A DNA stretch of 51,900 bases from assembly GCA_001579985.1 (NCBI GenBank), contig LRSR01004373.1:1-51900 (forward strand), read 5' to 3'. The position numbers and the translations under genes were made by a program. Under the pieces are notes generated by a model. That model ran no database searches, was not told the origin of the DNA, and saw only the letters and a program-made list of their open reading frames with translations. This DNA is from Hypsibius dujardini (Eukaryota; Tardigrada; Eutardigrada; Parachela; Hypsibiidae). Positions 30,605-42,072 of this stretch are shown piece by piece. The first letter of the stretch is position 1. Each line of letters opens with the position of its first letter.

Positions 30605-33600
30605 GTCTGTCTGTTTGTCTGTCAATCGGTAGGCTTATTTGCCTCTCTATGTTTCCTTTGGCCTATCTGAGAGTTTGTCTAGCTACCTGTCTGTCAATCT
30701 GCATATAGCAAGTGCTTTTCACCTTCTCATCCTTCTATCAAAGTCCTAACCTTCTATGCGAGTCCTTACCATTTCATGCTTCAACCGTTTCACATCCTCC
30801 TCCGAATTTTTATAGTTTTCTAACTCTTCTTGAACGGCTTCTGCGACAGTTGGGAATGGGCTGACAATGAAAAAAGAAGTAACATTAATCGTACAGGAGC
30901 GGTACATACAATACCGCTTCAACAATCTACACGTAACCTTAATCAGAACAAAAGTAAGAGTATTTACCTTCCTTTTTGAGCGTTCCAAAACTTATCCCTG
31001 GAACTGAGATCGAATGATTTACCCTTGTGTCGGGATTTTTGAGTAGCGTCCTTTGCCGAATCCTGAACAGTGACGCAGTTAAGTTGATAATCCAGAACGT
31101 CGTGAACGAGCGCTTGATATGTCCACGGGTGGTGAAGGGGTGTGGCAACGTCAAGGTTACGATCCAAGATTATTAACAACGGTCTCTGAAAACTACACGA
31201 AGAAGATCGGTAAAGCAAGGCAACTGAAGAGAACGTGATGATGAAATTGAAACGGATAATGCTATGACAATACCTGAATTGCGACTGCTGGAGGGAAGCG
31301 TCGGAGGTAAAAAGATTATTCCGCGGATCGCGGAGATTGTCTCGTATCCGCTTATCCAATCGCTGAAATTGGACAAATATGCCATTGTCAACAGTAATAC
31401 AGACACACCGATACAGCGAGTCCGGCAGGCAGACAGATAGGCAGGCAAACAGGCAGGCAGACAAATAGGCAGGCAGTCAGGCAGGCAGGCAGATAGATAG
31501 GCAGACAGAAAGACATCTATCTTACCTCCGCGACCAATTCCGCTGCGTTATTACGCGGAGCCCGAATAATTGGAATCACACCTAGAAACGGGAAATCAAT
31601 CTTTTCCACAGCGTCTAAGGACTTAGTTTCGGCAGAAGCTTTGCGACTTTTCTTACTGAGAGTCACGAATACGGAAAAAAGGCCATCCACAATAGCGTCA
31701 ATCATACTGTCCATCTGGGTGTCCTTCACTTCGTTGCTATTCAAAGCTGAAACGAACAAACCCCACGACGTGACTTAAGCCTTTCAAACAAACCGGAACA
31801 AGGAAAACAAGGAAGTTCCACTGAGAAAGTTCCACACTCACCGAAATATGAGATCTCATTGGCCTTCTTCTTCAGGACGAATAAGTCATCATCCAAACTG
31901 ATTAGGTTGCCGTATTGATCGAATACCTATGAAGAGATGCAAAATTCAATTTTGATACGGTACACAACCTGGGCAAAGTCGGCTGCTTAAATATCTGACA
32001 CGAACCTTGGCGATTTGCTGGACACAATTTGCCTCAACGGCGGCACTGGCGATCATCTCCAGCAATTCCCGAGGAATGGGCGAGATGAAGTTGAGGTAAT
32101 ACATGTCGTACGTCTGTTTCCTTATGTCCTAAAGATGAAGGGAAAAACGTTCAGTTTCGCAGCACGTGTACAGTAAACGACAGAAAAAAGTTGAATGGAG
32201 GGTTCGAGCGATGGGCAAAAGGGACGTGGCAAAGGGTTAGCTAAACACAATCATTAAATCAACCAGCAAAGCTGCACCGCTTGTTTTGTGGTCACTTTAC
32301 ATACGACACTTTGATTCATTACATTTTTTTGCGTCGCATTAATTAATACATTGTACAGTCAACAAGAGTACACTGGAGGGTCCGGGGTGTGGATAAAAGG
32401 GGCGGAGCAGGGGCTGGTCAGGTGGTTGATTGTTCGATTATTTGAAAACCACCCCCTGCCCCGCCCCTTTTACTCATTCCCGGACCCTCCAGTGTACTCA
32501 ATCTTGTTGACTGTACAATGTATAACTAATGCGACGCAAAAAAATTTAATGGATCAATCCATCAACTACAGCTCCGTTCCACCAGAAAGGAATGATCTTT
32601 AATGAGTTGGAGTTGGTGAAACAACTCTTTTATTCACATCACAACCAGAACGTTAGTCAATCAACAATCAAACGATCAGTTTGCAAACAGTTTCAATCAA
32701 GCAATCAATTGACGGCACGCAGCAGCAAGTCTATTGAGACAACTGCCCTCAATTGATTGCTTGATTGAAAGTCATGTGCTGTTCATTTGGTTGATTGTTG
32801 ATTGACTAACTTTTTTGTTGCAGTTTGAGTGATTGTTGATTGAGCATGCCTGTTAATCAACAATCAAACGATCAGTGTGCAAACAGCTTCAATCAAGCAA
32901 TCAATTGAGGCACGCAGCAGCAAGTCTATTGAGACAATTGCCAACTTTCAAATTTCACCGAAAAAAGTTCATTTAGCTTGACCGGCGAAATAAATGTTCA
33001 TATACATTAGTAAATTAGATCTAAATGGAAAAAATATTTTGAAACGGTTCTGAATTCAACCGTTGAAAATCTTCCCAAGTAAGCACAGCAGGTGATGCGT
33101 ATTAATACATCACACGTACCTCGCAAATGCGCTTGACGTGCTCCAGCACAGGCATGGTGAAATACACCGCCGAAACATCCGAAATGGAATCCCTCTCAGA
33201 CATCAAATTCCTTTTTTTAAACAGAAAATCCATGTGAACAGCCAAAAACAGCGGATTATGAATGCTTCATCAAAGCCGTTCGTACAGATGCAACGTCACG
33301 CCGAGATCCCGCAACTCCCGCACCGACAACAGCGGTGAAATGATATCCTTCCCCGCATCATCATATACTAAGATCTACACAAAGTACAACAGAAATAACC
33401 AAAAAAATTAATTAATTGCAAACCTGGCGCTAATAATTGAAACTATCGAAACAAAACCTGCCCATCAATCAATCAAGCGAGCAATTCGTGCTCTATCAAA
33501 TCCTTAAGGGCAAAGTGTTGCAATCAATCAATCAACCAATGGAAGACATGAAATGTTCCAATCATTGTCTTGCCCCGAAATTTGAACTGATTTCTTGAGT

Positions 33601-33814
33601 TGAAAATCAAATATATATGCGTACCTTCCAGCTGGGTTCCGGTGCCGCCGTTCCGAGCGGTCCATTTGCCTTGGTTGTAGAGGTGGAGCTCTGCAGTGTG
33701 AGCATCTTTTTCAGCGTCGCTATAATTGGGAAGGTGATTAAATGCGTCGTTGACATCCGGATCAGGGGGAGAATTTCTTATACCCGTTTGTTTTTCCAGG
33801 ATGGTGGATCCCAT
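28481..33814 (-). CDS. SCFD1: Sec1/Munc18 protein SLY1 (SCFD1), 665 residues, 22 exons
   Basis: SLY1 chaperones SNARE assembly (syntaxin-5 type) in ER-Golgi transport. Exons: 33814-33784, 33719-33625, 33374-33286, 33210-33120, 32128-32006, 31926-31842, 31746-31526, 31362-31274, 31192-30968, 30860-30770, 30454-30381, 30316-30235, 30123-30064, 29988-29952, 29889-29822, 29747-29668, 29322-29257, 29181-29106, 29042-28936, 28844-28745, 28675-28598, 28510-28481. The sum is 1998 bp and every phase fits. Family blocks in order include [115 protein letters not shown] and [17 protein letters not shown]. Length agrees with the animal protein. Relative to the human protein, a Lys/Ser-rich insert interrupts the [11 protein letters not shown] region. 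Introns hold CTGT tracts, a palindromic MITE and duplicated repeats. Confidence 0.97.
29440..29650. repeat. (CAGG/CAGA)n microsatellite with higher-order repeat
   Basis: The block CACAAACACACAGGCAGTCA recurs three times with period about 50 bp between CAGA runs. SLY1 intron 16. Confidence 0.9.
30495..30700. repeat. (CTGT/TTGT)n microsatellite, SLY1 intron 10
   Basis: A tetranucleotide tract in the opposite orientation to the one in intron 16. Confidence 0.9.
31423..31512. repeat. (CAGG)n-rich microsatellite, SLY1 intron 7
   Basis: It ends about 14 bp beyond the donor of exon 7 (transcript direction). Confidence 0.9.
32325..32546. mobile_element. Palindromic MITE, copy 2
   Basis: About 100-bp arms form a near-perfect inverted repeat. 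The outer ends are TTTTTTGCGTCGCATTA and an inner arm carries GAGTACACTGGAGGGTCCGG. The inner 160 bp match the element at 17644-17814. It lies in SLY1 intron 4. Confidence 0.9.
32659..32941. repeat. Direct repeat of about 88 bp with inverted spacer
   Basis: Copies at 32659-32746 and 32852-32941 share AATCAACAATCAAACGATCA and GCACGCAGCAGCAAGTC with few changes. The spacer begins with an inverted piece (TCAATTGATTGCTTGATTGA), so the unit can fold. SLY1 intron 4. Confidence 0.85.
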
Positions 33815-34441
33815 AATGGATGGCGGTGAGAGTTCTGAAAATGGGGCAGAGAGACAACGTGGAGGTTTCTAATTTGTGGTGAAAATGGGAAAAACACAGC
33901 TGGTCAAAACATTGCGCATTGCACGCATTCAATTTACTTGCATTGCGCATGCACTGTGCGATACGCAATGCACAGTATGATGCGGAACTTCTTTTCCGGG
34001 TTAAGTTACGGATAGCATTGCAGTTGTTGAAACGGCTTTTGTTCCCAGTCTACCAAAGTTTGGACTTTCTGTCACGATGTCGGTCGACTCAGAGTGGTAG
34101 GCGATCTCGAGGACTCGCTGTCCACGGCCTCGTTGCGATTTTCACGAGGAGAACTGAGACAATACCAACACCATCAATATTACATACGTGGCAAAATCCT
34201 TGCGCTGACCGAATTAAGCACTTTAACTCGGGGCTGTCTACAACAGCCCTGCAATGAGTGTGATGACTTAACTCGGTTAGCGCAAGGTTTTTGCCGCGTG
34301 TGCATTTTGTACCGGTATGTATCTTACTTTCAAGAATCCAATCTCACCGAGATATGAATCAGCTTACTAGGTAAAACTAAAAAAAGAACTAAAAATTGAG
34401 TGAAAAAAAGAGATCAATAACACATCAAGTCGCCCAAAGAA
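33815..34441. other. Intergenic region, SLY1 start to RXYLT1 stop
   Basis: It contains a GCGCATGCAC (NRF1-like) motif near 33945-33955 flanked by inverted TGCATTGCG/CGCAATGCA, plausible as the SLY1 promoter, and the MITE at 34185-34303. No gene is seen. Confidence 0.4.
34185..34303. mobile_element. MITE, TGGCAAAA family, copy 2
   Basis: Inverted ends ACGTGGCAAAATCCTTGCGC and its complement, with CCGAATTAAG next to them. Same family and nearly the same length as 20094-20219. Confidence 0.9.
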
Positions 34442-37400
34442 TCACAAAACAAAATTCCGTGCCACAACACTGACAAACTTATCGCGCATGCTAAGGAGAA
34501 ACTTCTGGTACCACTTGATGATTTTGTTTCTCTGATGGAGTAACTCCGTGTCTGAAAGAGAAGTCAAATACTCCAGAATGCCAGGCAATTCATCCCAATC
34601 GCCGATGAACATCGCCGGCACGTTGTACTCCCGCAACAAACGGTACGGCGTGTCACAGACGCCCGGCGCCTTTTGGTCCTCAATCACCGGTAGAGATCCC
34701 ACCGAAAGAGCTTCATACACGCGGTAGCACTCGGAATTCATTCCCACTGGAGACAGCACCGAGTCCGACTGCTGCAGCGTCTTCGCGTAGTCCGTGGCAC
34801 TTTGGTAGGTCTCTTGCTCCGGCCAGTCATAACGAACCTACAAACAAATAACGTAGTAAGATAAATGGAGGAAACAACAAAGTGCGAGCGAATCGCACAG
34901 TCAGTCAGGCAAACAGACAGAGAGACAAACATATCAACAGACAGAAACAGACAGGCAGGCAGACGACAGGCAGGCAGGTAGGTAGGTAGGCAGACAGACA
35001 TGAAGAGCTAACAAACAGGCAGGCAAACAAAGCGGCAGTCTGGAAAAGTGATAGACAGACGTTTAAGAAACAGGCAGATAGACAGACAGATAGACAAACA
35101 CCGAGAAGCAGACAGACAGTAGGAAGATAGACCGGCAGGCAGGAGGTCATACAGTAATTACAAACGCAGAAAGACCGTCAACCAAGCTGGCAGACAGCTA
35201 ATGTACCTGAATATAGCATTTCTTTTTCAGTGGTGTCGTATCGAGCGCTTTCATCAAATCCACTCTCGAATTATTACTGTACACCGTCCCCATGAAATGG
35301 CACAGATAAGGCCGCGTCTCCAGTATATCATTCGTCGTCAGTTCCAGCTGCGGGAACCCGCGGTAAGTCGCCACGCCCAGTGGCCACTGGAAGACCTTCT
35401 TGTTATCCACCAACTTGCTGTCATACACGACAAAGACTGCGCGGATACGGTATTTCTCCCCTTCCAAGTACCACAACAACCACTCGTTATTGCAGTGCTC
35501 GTCGCCCAGCAAGACGACGGCCACATTGCGAACGGTCGCCGAGGCCGGCACCAGTTCCAGCCAACTCTGTGAGCGCTTGATCTTCTCCTGCGACCGGCCG
35601 TTCAACACGAGAACGAGATGTTCCACGTCGGGGAAGCCGGCTTCCGGGGTGATGGAAGGACCGATGCGAAAGCGCCAATTGATGTTGCCTTGTCGGAGAA
35701 AGCCGTACTGCAGGGTTCCCTCCAGTTTGGAGACCAGACGACCTAAACCGGAAAAATAAGACCAAAATTGTAGGCATGAAAAATGAGTCATAATAGTGAT
35801 CAGAACACATATGAACAGTACAATTTACGTTTACTGTGTTCAGTCTATTGGTCATGTCCTGACCGGAAGTAACGTGCTCGCATTTTAACCATTTGATAAT
35901 TATAACACCATATGGACTCATCTACACAAGTGGCAAAAGCCTCAGGCCGACCGAATTAAAGCCCACTTTTTACCGACGCCCAGTAAAATGGGGTGGTCGG
36001 AGAATGAGCCATTTTGGCCAATGCGTGCAACTGTTTCTCAAATTGCTTGATTCATTGATTTATTACGGGAATCATAATTTGACGCGAAAAAATTAAAGAA
36101 AACTCTACTTCTAAACAATCCTTTTAATACTAAAAGAATCGCCAAAATAATTTGAAGTCAATCAATGAATCGACTGCGTGGTCAGCTGTGGTAAAAAAAC
36201 AGCTGCACGCATTGGCCCAAATGGCTCAAACTCCGACCACCCCATTTTGCTGGCCGCCGGTAAAAAGTTGGCTTTGATTCGGTCGGAATGAGGTTTTTGC
36301 CACGTGTGTACTACATGTCGTGTCACTACAAAAATGCATGGAACCGTCAACAAGAAAACTGACAAACCATCAACTCAGCCATCAAACGTAAACAGGCAAT
36401 CAGTGAAAGAACAAGCATGTTCCTATAGTATAGCGGTCATCACGTCTGTGAAACAAGAAGAAGGTCATCGGTTCAATTCCGGCTGAGAACAAATTGTTCT
36501 CCATTTTATCTTTTTTTGCTGATTGTTTACACATACAGGGCTAACCGATATAGTCAGGAAGGAAGGCAGACAGAGTAGCGCTTCAGAAGACCATTAATCA
36601 CTCAATCAACGGTTTCCAATGGCAACAGTACATGTATCATGATTGCATTGCATCACGCGTTGTTTAAATCAAGCTTTTGAATTGAATTTTAGAACGTGAC
36701 CAAAGTCTGATTTTTATTCGAATTGAAATGATTCAAGTCAAAATAAAAATGCTGTTTTACGGTACTTAAGGTCAGAACTGAATTCAAATCACCGTTGATT
36801 TAAAAATGGTTACATATTTCTGACTTAAATTAAGTTTAAAAATCAATACGTGTTCTGTGTTCAGGCGTTAGATTTTAATTAAATTAAAAACCACTTATTT
36901 TAAAATAAAACGTCTGTTTTAGTTTATTTTGGTCTATCTTAAATTACTACAAATTAATCTAAACAGCATCAACCGCATCGCACACTACTGAAGAATGGGA
37001 AACTTGCGTCCGGTCCGGTAGACTTTATTCTTATTTGCATGAATAATTAAATGCTGCATATTTAATTCGATTCGTAAGTTCAATCGTACCCAAATCCTGG
37101 CAAAACGGAAAATCGATAACTTTATTATTGATTGGAAGCAACATTTCTAAACACCCATTCTCCCAACCAATCAACCAATCAATCAACGGACCTTTAAACA
37201 TATGCTCCCACATGTACACGCCAATGGCTGCGTCCGCATAAATATCCACCGACATCAACACCGGCGCCTCCGTGGAGTCCGGCTGCACCACCACATTCTT
37301 CACCACGTGCAGGACCGATTCGTGACCGGTCCCGTCGGTGGGGAAGTAGCTGTTGGTGGGAGAGAGGATCCACCCGATGGGAAGCACCCCGAGCAGGACA

Positions 37401-37558
37401 ATCACCAGAATACTGACGATAATCAGACAGCATCCCGACAGGCAGCGCCGTGTCCGGCGTCCCAATTTGTTTGGCGGCTTCATTTGTTGGGAGAGGAGTG
37501 GTTTGGATGAAGTGTCGTGGTGCTGGTGGGGTGAAAGGAAGCGAGGGAAGCGTTTCAT
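34442..37558 (-). CDS. RXYLT1: Ribitol beta-1,4-xylosyltransferase RXYLT1 (TMEM5), 432 residues
   Basis: It adds xylose to ribitol phosphate on alpha-dystroglycan in the Golgi, in the matriglycan pathway. Exons are 37558-37192, 35742-35207 and 34837-34442; the sum is 1299 bp. Exon 1 gives a short cytoplasmic tail and one type II membrane segment (CCLIIVSILVIVLLGVLPIG) and ends in IGVYMWEHMFKG. Exon 2 carries HLVLVLNGRSQEKI, VAVVLLGDEHCNNEW, VFQWPLGVATYRGFP and RPYLCHFMGTVYSN. Exon 3 carries LSPVGMNSECYRVYEALSVG (exostosin-like nucleotide-sugar region) and IIKWYQKF. Length and order match the human protein. Intron 1 holds a MITE and a SINE, and intron 2 CAGA tracts. Confidence 0.96.
34895..35135. 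repeat. Degenerate (CAGA/CAGG)n tract, RXYLT1 intron 2
   Basis: A tetranucleotide-type repeat with many point changes. Confidence 0.8.
35924..36309. mobile_element. 386-bp MITE with inverted ends over 100 bp, TGGCAAAA superfamily
   Basis: The ends read ACACAAGTGGCAAAAGCCTC and continue CCGACCGAATTAAAGC and GGGGTGGTCGGAG; the right end is the reverse complement with scattered changes. The terminal blocks are shared with the 120-bp family, and the GGTGGTC-GAG block with the element at 10058. RXYLT1 intron 1. Confidence 0.9.
36420..36935 (+). mobile_element. tRNA-Val-derived SINE, forward copy
   Basis: A tRNA-like head lies at about 36420-36489, with an A-box-like TAGCGGTCATC (36431-36441), an AAC triplet at the anticodon position, and the B box GGTTCAATTCC (36470-36480). 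The stems are too weak for a working tRNA. The body has an AT-rich 3' part and matches the reverse copy at 24600-25085. A tail-only relative is at 45560-45760. Confidence 0.8.
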
Positions 37559-38115
37559 TGAAGATCTCTCTGTTCAATCAATCAATTGATCGGTCTAGGC
37601 TTAGTGGGATGCAAAAAGCTGTAGAAGGAATAAATTCCAGATCGAAGGGACCTCTGACAGTCTGCCTGTATGTCGTACGACATCCCCAAGTCATTTTGCA
37701 AAGAACAAACAAAAGAACTTTTCAATTCTAATGCGTTTACCGTGGTATATCGAACGAAAAGACCAACTACCACTAACTTTGAATTTACTGGAAGAGAACA
37801 ATTTGTTGTGAAATCACATTTCCTATTTCAATTCCAGTCCAATCCTCGCATTTCCAATTCCAGCGCTATTTCTCTTCCATTCCACTTAGTCCGGACGAGT
37901 GTTTCCACTTGGATTCCATTCCAAAACCTACTCAAGAACCTGGGAAAAATTCCCATCCACGTCTGTTCGCGCAAGCGCCCGCCTGAGCCATTCTGTCTCG
38001 TGTCTTCAAAAATTATAAATAATCGAATAATTAGCGAGGTGGGAACGCCGAATAACTTGTGTGTCGTCCTATTCAGGGTTGTGTGATATTAGTACTGTAC
38101 TGATAGTACTGCACC

Positions 38116-38237
38116 CTAGTGGCAAAAATCCTGCACTAACCGAGTTAAGCCATTTAACTCGATTTATGTACAGAACCAAGCATGTAACTAGTTAAATGGC
38201 CTAATTCAGTTAGCCCAAGGTGTTTTTCCACGAGTAT
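38116..38237. mobile_element. MITE, TGGCAAAA family, copy 3
   Basis: Inverted ends AGTGGCAAAAATCCTGCAC and CCGAGTTAAG. This copy is more diverged than copies 1 and 2. Confidence 0.85.
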
Positions 38238-38252
38238 ACTACAGTAGTGATG

Positions 38253-38508
38253 ATACTCGTGCGAAAATCTGTTGGTCCCGATCATGGGTCGGATACACAT
38301 TAAAATCGTCGAAAGTTGTATCGGATATCCGTTTTATGATTGGAGTGTTTCATACGCCCACCATGTTTAGGCTTGTTACAGTCTTGTGGTGTACAACCAC
38401 AGACAAAGAGCAAAGCCACTGAAAAAAGCAGAGTTGTATCCGACCCAATACCCGACCCATTCGGCCTGAATAGTTGTATCAGATATCCGCGCTTTTTTCG
38501 CACGAGAT
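38253..38508. mobile_element. 256-bp inverted-repeat element
   Basis: The ends ATACTCGTGCGAAAA and TTTTCGCACGAGAT are inverted with one indel. Internal TTGTATC.GATATCCG occurs twice in direct orientation. No coding capacity. Confidence 0.6.
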
Positions 38509-38654
38509 AAGAAGGGAAGCGATTGGGGAAGTCGAGCATCGCCGGAAACAATTCCAGGGCCGGTCAGATATACTCAGAAAATTGCGGAAAACTGTCATTT
38601 ATCGTTTCAAAGAACCTCTAGTTTAAACCTTACGGAATTCTTTTACTCTCGAGA

Positions 38655-41432
38655 ATGAGTCGGCAAAAAGAGCCTGCCTCGTCTACGAGCGATCTTGTAC
38701 CTAAAGCGGAAGACCGTCAAGATCCCGCGACTAAGACACACGAAGAGTCAACCACAATTCTCGTGATCGAGGAGCAGCCCGTAGCGGCGTCGATATGGAA
38801 GAACTGGAAGCTGGCGACGTTCGCGGTCCTCGTCCTGACGTACAGTACTCTGCAGCTGGTGGGGGACCAGCAGATCGCCAAGGCCGTCAACTCGCCCACA
38901 TTCGCCGCACCCTTCTTCTTGCTGTGGTATATGGGCGTGATCCGCACATTAACATTCCCCTTTTATTTACTCCTCCGAATGACGTACGATTTCGTAAGAA
39001 GCTGGAATTCGGAACAGAAACAGATATCGCCTAACGTTTTGTCGGACTCAAAAATCCCGACGAAAAAGCCTGCATCATCGATGACCATCAAGGAAATCTA
39101 TAGGTATGTACGGTACAATCAATCAATCAGTCATCAAGGATTGATTGATTGACTAATCATGGTACATTACCCAATCTACCGATCTGTCCATAATTTGTTT
39201 AGCGTGTTGTTACCGGTTTAACTTTTTACTCTTTATTTTATTTCATTGTAATTTGACTATTTTTTTAATTTATTTTAGAATTTAAAATTTATTTATGTGG
39301 TTTTATTTCTGACGTTTGTTTATTAACGTAGTTTGAGATTTAGTTGAAATAATATATTTAACGTGATGGTTTATTTTTTTAAACGATTTATGTAATTTCA
39401 TTCTCATGTATTTCCAAATTAATTTAACGTGATGCAACCGGTTAGCTTTACAGGGAAGCGGAGTTGATATTCGGACCAGCTGGACTGACGGTCAAAGCTG
39501 TCGTCGTCAAGGTCACACCCTTCGCCTTACTCTGGGTCACCACCAACGGGCTCTTCTACCTGGCGGTGACGTTCGCCGAGGTGTCGGTCTGCGTGGCGGT
39601 CAGCAGTTCGTCCCTCGTGTTCATTCACATTATTTCGTGGACGGTGTTGAAAGAAAAATTCCTCCTATTCAAGGTACATCCCCCTATTCAAGGTATCGCG
39701 CGAAGACTGTAGTTACATAAGCCTGCAATTAATTTTCATTATATTAAAAAGTGTCTGATTTGGTTGTTTTGTCTTTACAGCTACTGGGTGTGGCTGTCTG
39801 TATGGCCGGAGTGATTCTCACAGTTTGGGCTTCCGGAACGACAATAGAGGCGACATATGACTCGCTCATTGCTGCGGCCTTGGTTCTGGGATCGTCCCTT
39901 TCCCTCGCTACACAGACGGTAAGACAAGTGGTCCGAGTTCGAGCCGAATTAAGTCACCGCGCGCACGCGCTCTTAACCACAGCTGAGCATGCAACCTTTA
40001 CTCAATTGATCGATTGATTGAATTTGTTTATTTTGGCGGAATTTAAAGCAACTTGGGGCATTAAATCAAAGATTCAAGGGAAAGCAGTGGCAAGCTCTAG
40101 CCAAGAGTGGCTCAAACTCAGACCACCCTGATGGTTCGAACTCTGCCACCCAAAATTGTGGCCATGTGGGAGCACATCCACACTTGCTTTAAATGCCTAT
40201 GTGCCCAAGTTGAAGTCACCCTTTAAGCTTTGGCCCAGCAAAATAGGGGAGTCCGAGTTCGAGCCAATTCCAACCAACGCGAGCAGATGTTTTCGATTGA
40301 TCAATTTGATTGAGCAAATTTATCTTTTGGCGGTCAAGCGTACAATAAAAGATCTACTTTAAGAGTTACATTTATTACATTTATTCAGAGTAAGAATGCT
40401 AGGCACTTTTTTGTTTACTAACCTTGAATCACTAAACTCTCCATTTAATTAACGATTCACTTTATATTCACTTTTTACTAACTATTTGATACGGTCTCTC
40501 AATTTACTACCACTTTTAATTATTTTTATTTAACTATTTAATTATTTCAATCAACGATTTAATCAAGTCTTCTATTGTACTGTGTATTACGCTTGCTTTT
40601 CAGGTTGGATTCAAGCGGTTTTTAGGCTCTCCGACGATCTGTCAGATCGCGCTGTTCCAGTCGATTATGCCGCTAATTAACATCGCCCTCACATGGCCTA
40701 TCTTCCTGTCCCTCAAACTCACCGGCCGCGAGCTGTGGGACTTCCAGACGGCGCCGTTTGACCTGATGAGTCTCACCGGATTTCTCGGCTCAAGTATGGA
40801 GAAAAACATTTGTCATTCCCCAATCACCGATTACTAGAACAGTTCAGCAATCAAGCATGTAAATTTTCTTTTATCCTTATCAAATCGAACGGACGTCGAA
40901 CTCAACCATTTAATTAATTAATCAGGACTTTATTAACGCATTAATCAGAAATTTATTAACGCACAAGAGTGAACAGTTCGGTCATAAAATTCATGTCTGG
41001 ATCTAATTTGTGCTGCAGCCGGAGCTCTCGCGTATTATCTAGCGGTCAGCATTGTCTCGCCGGTCTTCATATCGCTCTCGAAACCTTTACAGATTATCAT
41101 AAACAATGGTACGTGTCCGTCTGTGCGCTGATTGCATTCGACCTACGGGTAATTAATTTGGCAGAAATTATGACCCAATGTATAACGCTTGTCACTTTTT
41201 GCCAGGAATCGATATTTGGATAAGGCGAGTTTCGTTCGGACTCTTCCACGGTATCGGTGCCGGACTGGTCATTGTCGGGTTCCTGATGCTTCTGATACCC
41301 AACCCTATGGTCAGCTTTGAGATTCGGGCGTGGATTGTTAGCTTACGATCCGGCCGGAAACCCTCGGTCGAGCAGGTGGAGATGCACAGGACGGTGAATT
41401 CCTCGACGAGAGAGCCGAAGATTGGGCGGTAA
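38655..41432 (+). CDS. SLC35F3/F4-type membrane transporter, 437 residues
   Basis: A drug/metabolite-transporter superfamily protein of the SLC35F3/F4 group; human SLC35F3 is linked to thiamine transport, but the substrate here is unknown. Exons are 38655-39103, 39454-39673, 39781-39918, 40604-40793, 41019-41108 and 41206-41432; the sum is 1314 bp. The N-terminus is hydrophilic, then about ten membrane segments follow. Family-like blocks are FGPAGLTVKAVVVKVTPFAL, LFYLAVTFAEVSVCVAVSSS, FIHIISWTVLKEKFLLFK, ALVLGSSLSLATQT, LAYYLAVSIVSPVFISLSKP and GAGLVIVGFLMLLIP. The C-terminus is a short cytoplasmic tail. Intron 3 contains MITE sequence. Member assignment within the family is by eye. Confidence 0.88.
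39926..40345. mobile_element. Truncated MITE (39926-40165) plus a second partial relative (about 40190-40345)
   Basis: The first part matches 10095-10354 (blocks GCGCACGCGCTCTTAACCAC, AAAGCAGTGGCAAGCTCTAG, CACCCAAAATTGTGGCCAT) but lacks the left outer arm, and starts 7 bp after a splice donor. The second part repeats GTCCGAGTTCGAGCC and TTTTGGCGG. Confidence 0.8.
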
Positions 41433-41739
41433 AAGGAAGGACTCCCTTGAGACTGATCATCATTTCTTGGACACATAGCCGTATAACGGGTCTACATTTG
41501 AGACAAAACATACTTAATTCTGCCTTTGTATATTATTGGTCATATAGTGGTCCTTTCAGTTTCCTTGATCATCATCCTGCTCTGAGTTTGCAGACAACAT
41601 AATTACAGTATGCTGCATATGGGTGCCGAATGGGGCATACAGTAGTGAACGAGTGTACCGTGAAACAGGCGACTGTCTCTCAGTCAGTCAGTCAGTCGGT
41701 CTGTCTGTCTGTCAATCTGTTTGTCAGTCTGTTGGTCTA

Positions 41740-41785
<46 letters not shown>

Positions 41786-42072
41786 AGTCTGTCTATCGGC
41801 CTGACTGCCTGCCTGCCTGTCTGTTTATCTGAATGTCTGGCCACCGGCCTGTTTGTCTGTCCATCTGTCGGTCAGTCTCAAGTCACGTTATGCTCAGAGT
41901 ATGCTATAATTTCGGAGTTTTTGAGATCCGGTCACGCACCGATGGGAAAAATGTGCGTAATTTTTTTGCAGGATAAGAAATAATAGATGGAAGAAATACG
42001 ACGTCAATTATAACGTCAGAACAACACATAGTTCAGAACCAAGAGGGGAAATCAGACCGTGATTTTGACTTG
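41433..42072. other. Convergent intergenic region with a CAGT/CTGT tract
   Basis: A (CAGT)n then (CTGT)n tract spans 41679-41880. Nothing else is seen. Confidence 0.6.

Larger units (their letters stand above)
37559..38654. promoter_or_regulatory. Divergent region between RXYLT1 and the SLC35F gene, with two inverted-repeat elements
   Basis: The region holds the TGGCAAAA MITE at 38116-38237 and a second inverted-repeat element at 38253-38508. Open frames here (for example 37670-38086) show no domain or splice support. Confidence 0.4.

Noticed and set aside
36420-36489. Possible functional tRNA-Val(AAC) gene
   Set aside because: The B box is good but acceptor and anticodon stems pair poorly, and the unit continues into a repeat found elsewhere, so it is a SINE head.
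37670-38086. 138-codon plus-strand frame in the RXYLT1/SLC35F divergent region
   Set aside because: Low-complexity composition, no recognisable motif, lies where two promoters are expected.
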